DNA from: Bos javanicus
Taxonomy: Eukaryota > Chordata > Mammalia > Artiodactyla > Bovidae
DNA: 64,000 nucleotides
Assembly: GCF_032452875.1 (NCBI RefSeq)
Contig: NC_083881.1
Coordinates: 64,921,689 to 64,985,688 of the forward strand
Direction of reading: 5' to 3'
Shown: one piece after another, positions 60,050 to 64,000 of the stretch
Layout of the letters: each line of letters begins with the position of its first letter
Numbering within the stretch: position 1 is the first letter of the stretch
Position numbers and translations under genes: made by a program
The notes under the pieces: model-generated
What the model saw: the letters and a program-made list of their open reading frames with translations, nothing else
The model's database searches: none
What the model was told of the DNA's origin: nothing

Positions 60050-60630
60050 CATATGAAAGTATCAGAAAGTGAGTGGCTTAAAACAACAGAAATTTATAGT
60101 TTCATGGTTCTGGAGATAATAGAGAGTCCCTATACAAGGTATCAGCAGGGCCATGATCTGGGACTCAGAAGACTCCTTCATGCCTCTTATTTTTTTGATT
60201 GTAGCCAACAATTCTGCTGTTCTTTGGCTTTCAGCTGGATCAGTCCAATCTCTGTCTCCATTCACAAGGCACTCTCCCTCTGTATCTTCACATCAACTTC
60301 CTCTGTTTATCTAATTTTCCCTTTTATAAGGATATCAACAGTGTATGAGGGCTCACCCTAAGGACTTCATTTTAACTTGATTGCTGCTGCTGAGTTGCTT
60401 CAGTCGTGTCCGACTCTGTGTGACCCCACAGACGGAAGCCCACGAGGCTCCCCCGTCCCTGGGATTCTCCAGGCAAGAATACTGGAGTGGGTTGCCATTT
60501 CCTTCTCCATTTACTTCTGCCTTGACTTGATTATCTCTATCCAATTAACAGATAAGGTCACACAATGAGATACTAGATGTTAGGAATTCAACATATATTT
60601 TATGGGGGACAAAACTCAACCAAGAACAGT
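60050..60630 (+). mobile_element. MLT1-type (ERVL-MaLR) LTR remnant
   Basis: Motifs of this ancient mammalian LTR occur in order: gtggcttaaaacaacagaaa, atggttctggagataatag, cagcagggccatgatct, gataaggtcacacaatgag, and gggggacaaaactcaacc. No coding sequence is present. A SINE interrupts it at 60383-60532. Confidence 0.8.
60383..60532 (-). mobile_element. Partial Bov-tA SINE nested in the LTR
   Basis: The reverse-complement half starts gctgctgctgagttgcttca and ends ttgccatttccttctcc. The 8-bp sequence acttgatt flanks it at 60375-60382 and 60533-60540. Confidence 0.88.
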
Positions 60631-60796
60631 TTTTCTTCTGCTAGGAGATGAGTTTCAAGAACCATCAGAAGCAGCATTCAAAGAATAATTTGAGAGGGTA
60701 AGTCATTTCATAATTATTCTCTTTTATTCCACTATGGGTCATAATAGAATGGCAAATGGCTATTAAACTGGTGTATTTACTAATGTTCAAAGAGAT

Positions 60797-60870
60797 TTAT
60801 TCAGTTCAGTTGCTCAGTTGTGTCCTACTCTTTGCGACCCCATGAATTGCAGCATGCCAGGCCTCCCTGA
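60797..60870 (-). mobile_element. BovB LINE 3' tail fragment
   Basis: About 70 bases of reverse-complement BovB tail are present (tattcagttcagttgctcag to gcatgccaggcctccctga). Confidence 0.9.
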
Positions 60871-61154
60871 TTATAAAAGAAATTACTTTTGTAATATTGG
60901 ATAAGCTATTAGTTTAATATATCTGCTTTATCATAATTCTAACTATATGCATTTTTATAAGGCCATCACCAAGATATTAGCAGGTCTGATTTTGTCAAAA
61001 TGCACAAATATATATAAAAATTAAGCCAAACTGTTTAATATATAGTATGTGGAGTGAGGCAAAGAGAAGAGGAGAAAGGAGGAGAATGGTTATCAGTAAT
61101 GAGGCTCTATAAAACACAGAATAATATTTGAACCCACTTTAAAAGACACTTATA

Positions 61155-61268
61155 TTTTTTTGATGACCCAGGGGAACACATGTACACCCATGGCAGATTC
61201 ATGTCAATGTATGGCAAAACCAACAGAATATTGTAAAGTTTAAAAAAAACTAATTAATTTAAAAGAAA
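61155..61268 (+). mobile_element. L1 3' end, severely truncated
   Basis: Ruminant L1 3' UTR-type sequence: ggggaacacatgtacacccatgg-like start, gcagattcatgtcaatgtat, aatattgtaaagttt, then an A-rich tail. Confidence 0.75.
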
Positions 61269-61984
61269 GACACTTTTAAAACTGGCTTGTAACTACTAAT
61301 GCTGGGATAAACAAAGATTTATCAACATTAATCTGTCAAATGCAATAAAAATTTTAAAGCATTGTTTTAAAAATATAATTTCAAATATTATTCAACATTG
61401 ACAATCTGAGTGGAAATTATATTAGAGTTTGCTTGGGGTCAAAGAAACAAGTATTAAATTGTATGCAATTAATAATTTGTACAAACCCAAGAAACCTGAG
61501 CTCATACTAAATTATAAAACTGTCAAATATACATGTTTGGTCTATTCCAACTGGAATGTTAAATGATTAACAAATGCCTTTTTTAAACAGTCAACAGTGA
61601 TTTAAAATAAAAATACTACATGTTGAGCAAACGAAGTTCTGAGTGAGAATCTGATTAGAAATTACATGTGATCACTTCAACAGACTCTTCCAATCTGACA
61701 GTAAAGTAGTTCTTCACTGTTTAAAAACCTTACATCTGCAACTGATTTCATTCCATCAGCCAAAAAATGCATTTATGCTGCCACCATTACATTTTCAGAA
61801 GAGTTTAAATTACAAAACTTGACAGAACTTCAAAGCAATACTTAATCTAACCATTCTGATCTTGATGGCCTTCTTAAAAATAATTTAGGACACTTAACAG
61901 AAAGAAACCCTTCAACAAAATGGGTAACAATTGTTCTTAAATCACGTTATTTTAAATTTCCTTTCATAAATCAAATGTACCTAC

Positions 61985-62205
61985 CTGGGGGTTTGAGCAT
62001 TTTATCTCAAGTGACTCTAGGTCAACATGCAGACAGACAACAAATGAATGCCTCATATCAGGTCCTGTAGCAAGCAATTTTGGGGATGTAACAGCTAGTG
62101 TAGAGGTACAACCCATGGGTTCAACTAGGCAAAGTGTCACTTGTTTTCCAAAAAGGGTATATATGCTGAAATGATGCAAGCTGATTGTCCAAGGAAAAGC
62201 ATCAC
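61985..62205 (-). CDS. VPS13B: VPS13B coding exon (probably exon 24)
   Basis: This is an internal exon of the bridge-like lipid-transfer protein VPS13B, a very large protein of the Golgi/endosome system. On the minus strand it is bounded by an acceptor (attatcag before GTGATGC) and a donor (CCCCAG followed by gtaggt). It is 221 nt: two bases completing a codon, then 73 codons. The residues run from DAFPWTISLHHF through QVTLCLVEPMGCTS to LEIKCSNPQ and match the human protein as I remember it almost residue for residue. It ends in phase 0, which fits the next exon. No domain is confined to this exon; it should be part of the long groove-forming body of the protein. Exon number is inferred from human numbering. 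Confidence 0.95.
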
Positions 62206-62280
62206 CTGATAATAGGGACAAAAGGGGTTAGGGAGGCAGACATACAAAAATATAGTTAACTGTCATTTGATATTAAGATG

Positions 62281-62342
62281 TCTACTATCAATATTATCTA
62301 CTATCAAATATTATCAAATATTGTCTACTATCAATATTTGAA
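62281..62342. repeat. Small imperfect tandem repeat
   Basis: Three units built on tctactatcaa(a)tatt occur in a row, 75 or so nucleotides upstream of the exon 24 acceptor in gene orientation. Confidence 0.8.
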
Positions 62343-63177
62343 ATCGAAAACACTTAATATGGCATCATAAAAAAACATACATTGTATCATAGACCAACAT
62401 GTTAAATAGTTCACAGGCTATAGAAGGGTTACTTCTTAATATTTGTATTATACATACTACTATATCAATAATTAAGGTACATTATAAAAGAAAAAATAGA
62501 AATTAAGGAATGAGATAAAAATGTAAACACAAGTTCTAACTTTGTATTCCCTCACTGGTTTACTAGTGGGTTGCACAGTGCAACTTGTGGGATGTATGTA
62601 CCTTGGAGACCATAAAAAATGTGTTAAATTAAGAAAATGGACTAAATGTGGCCCATGATCTGACTGCAGAATAATGAAAAATAAATAATTTACTATGGTC
62701 TGTTGGAATTTCTGCATCAGAATCATGAAGATGCTGATATAAAATACAGATTCCTGGTTTCTACTTCAGACCTACTTAATCAGAAATCTCTGCAGGTTAA
62801 AACTCAGGATGCATATCCACATCTTCAGTTGGATACCCTTACATACGTATAAAAGGATATATACATACACACACACACACATATTTGATTTAAAAAATAA
62901 GTACTCATACATTTCAAGGTTAAGAGCAAAATTTTTTTGTTTTAAACTTTTTTCTTTTATAAATTTATCAGAAAAAAGAACTGTCAGTATAAATTAATGA
63001 GATAAGCCATCTTTTTTACAATTGTGGCTACCAGTAAAATGCTTCATGAAATAGAATTTAAAAGTGTACTTGTGTTAGAACATTTATATACACTGAATAC
63101 TATGATGCCAATTTGATGGAAAATATGTTCATATGACTTGTCTTTTTGACTCTGAAAAACTACTAGCACTTGTTAGT

Positions 63178-64000
63178 ATGTTGTTGTTGTTGAGTTGCCA
63201 AGTTGTCAAACTCTTTGTGACCCTATGAACTGTAGCCTCCCAGGCTCCTCTATCCTTCACCATCTCCTAGAGCTTGCTGAAACTCATGTCCATCGAGTCA
63301 GTGAGGCTATTTAACCATCTCATCCTCTATTGCCTGCTTCTGCTCCTGCTCTCAATCTTTCCCATAATCAGGGTATTTTTCCATTGAGTCAGTTGGCATC
63401 AGGTGGCCAAAGTATTAGAGTTTCAGTTTCATCGTCAGTCCTTCCAATGAATATTCAGGATTGATTTCTTTCAGGATTGACTGTTTTGATCTCCTTGCTG
63501 TTGGAGGAACTCAAAGAGTCTTCTCCAGTACCACAGCTCGAAAGCATCAATTCTTTGGCACTCAGCCTTCTTTATGCTCCAACTTTCACATCTGTACATG
63601 ACTACTGAAAAAACCACAGCTTTGACTATACGGATGTTTGTCGGCAAAATGATGTCTCTGCTTTTAGTCATAGCTTTCCTTCCAAGGAGTAAGAGTCTTT
63701 TAATTTCATTGCTGCAGTCCTGCAGTCACCATTCGCCATGATACTGGGGCCCAAAAAAATAGTCTGTCACTGTTTCCACATTTCCCCCTATTTGACATGA
63801 AGTGATGTGACAAGATGTCATGATCTTAGTTTTTTGAAAGCTGAGTTTTAAGTCAGCTTTTTCACTCTCCTCTTTTATTCTCATCAAGGGATCTTTAGTT
63901 CCTCTTCACTTGCTGCCATTAAAGTAGAATCATGTGCCTATCTGAGGCTGTTGATATTTCTCCTGGCAATCTAGATTACAGTTTGTGCTTCATCCAACCT
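63178..64000 (-). mobile_element. BovB LINE 3' region, running off the window
   Basis: The reverse-complement BovB starts at the tail (gttgttgttgttgagttgcc) and extends through the C-terminal and RT regions. The frame at 63471-63671 reads VVFSVVMYRCESWSIKKAE. Many indels and substitutions show it is old and broken; it continues past the window end. Confidence 0.92.

Larger units (their letters stand above)
47927..61984 (-). other. VPS13B: VPS13B intron between exons 24 and 25
   Basis: This 14,058-nt intron is AT-rich. 47.9-49.6 kb shows only a GAAA microsatellite. 49.6-60.0 kb is mostly old L1 with many nested SINEs. A MaLR-type LTR lies at 60.05-60.63 kb. 61.27-61.98 kb looks unique. Confidence 0.85.
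62206..64000 (-). other. VPS13B: VPS13B intron before exon 24 (incomplete)
   Basis: The upstream intron runs off the window. It contains a small tandem array just upstream of the exon 24 acceptor, a short CA run near 62.87 kb and a BovB copy from about 63178 to the window end. No upstream coding exon was found. Confidence 0.8.

Noticed and set aside
1..64000. CRISPR arrays, operons, bacterial defence systems, rRNA or tRNA genes
   Set aside because: The window is mammalian intronic DNA. The repeated units are dispersed transposons, and the tRNA-like parts belong to SINEs.

Overview
The window is mammalian, specifically ruminant (bovid), nuclear DNA. BovB (RTE-type) LINE fragments, tRNA-derived Bov-A2/Bov-tA SINEs and L1 copies with the ruminant-type 3' end are scattered throughout, and the sequence is AT-rich with long non-coding stretches. 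I cannot tell cattle from buffalo, sheep or goat by eye.

The only host gene I can support is VPS13B (COH1), read on the minus strand, so transcription runs from high to low coordinates. Eight coding exons are visible with GT/AG splice sites and matching phases: 62205-61985, 47926-47723, 25086-24915, 24339-24225, 22404-22338, 21770-21629, 18535-18127 and 12975-12864. By human numbering I think these are exons 24, 25, 26, 27, 28, 28b, 29 and 30. VPS13B is a very large (about 4,000-residue) Golgi/endosome-associated bridge-like lipid-transfer protein of the VPS13 family; loss of it in people causes Cohen syndrome. The exons here encode roughly 430-460 residues about a third of the way along. Exons 28 (67 nt) and 28b (142 nt) are alternatives: they are similar in sequence, differ by 75 nt, and the frame holds only if exactly one is used.

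Layout: 1-12863 is the intron after exon 30, with old L1 pieces, two Bov-A SINEs, DNA-transposon fossils, a short palindrome and a purine-rich tract. 12.9-25.1 kb is the exon-dense core (exons 30 to 26), with few young repeats. 25.1-47.7 kb is a 22.6-kb intron dominated by BovB (including an inverted pair and two pieces with the reverse-transcriptase YADD box), Bov-A/Bov-tA SINEs and a fairly young 1.6-kb L1. 47.9-62.0 kb is a 14-kb intron of old L1 with many nested SINEs, an MLT1-type LTR and a 26-bp perfect inverted repeat. 62.2-64.0 kb is the intron before exon 24, ending in a BovB copy that runs off the window.

No second gene, bacterial-style operon, CRISPR array, rRNA or convincing RNA gene was found. 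Most other open frames are translations of repeats, of microsatellites or of the strand opposite an exon. The most notable biology is the mutually exclusive exon pair; the rest of the interest lies in transposon arrangement and local DNA or RNA structure.
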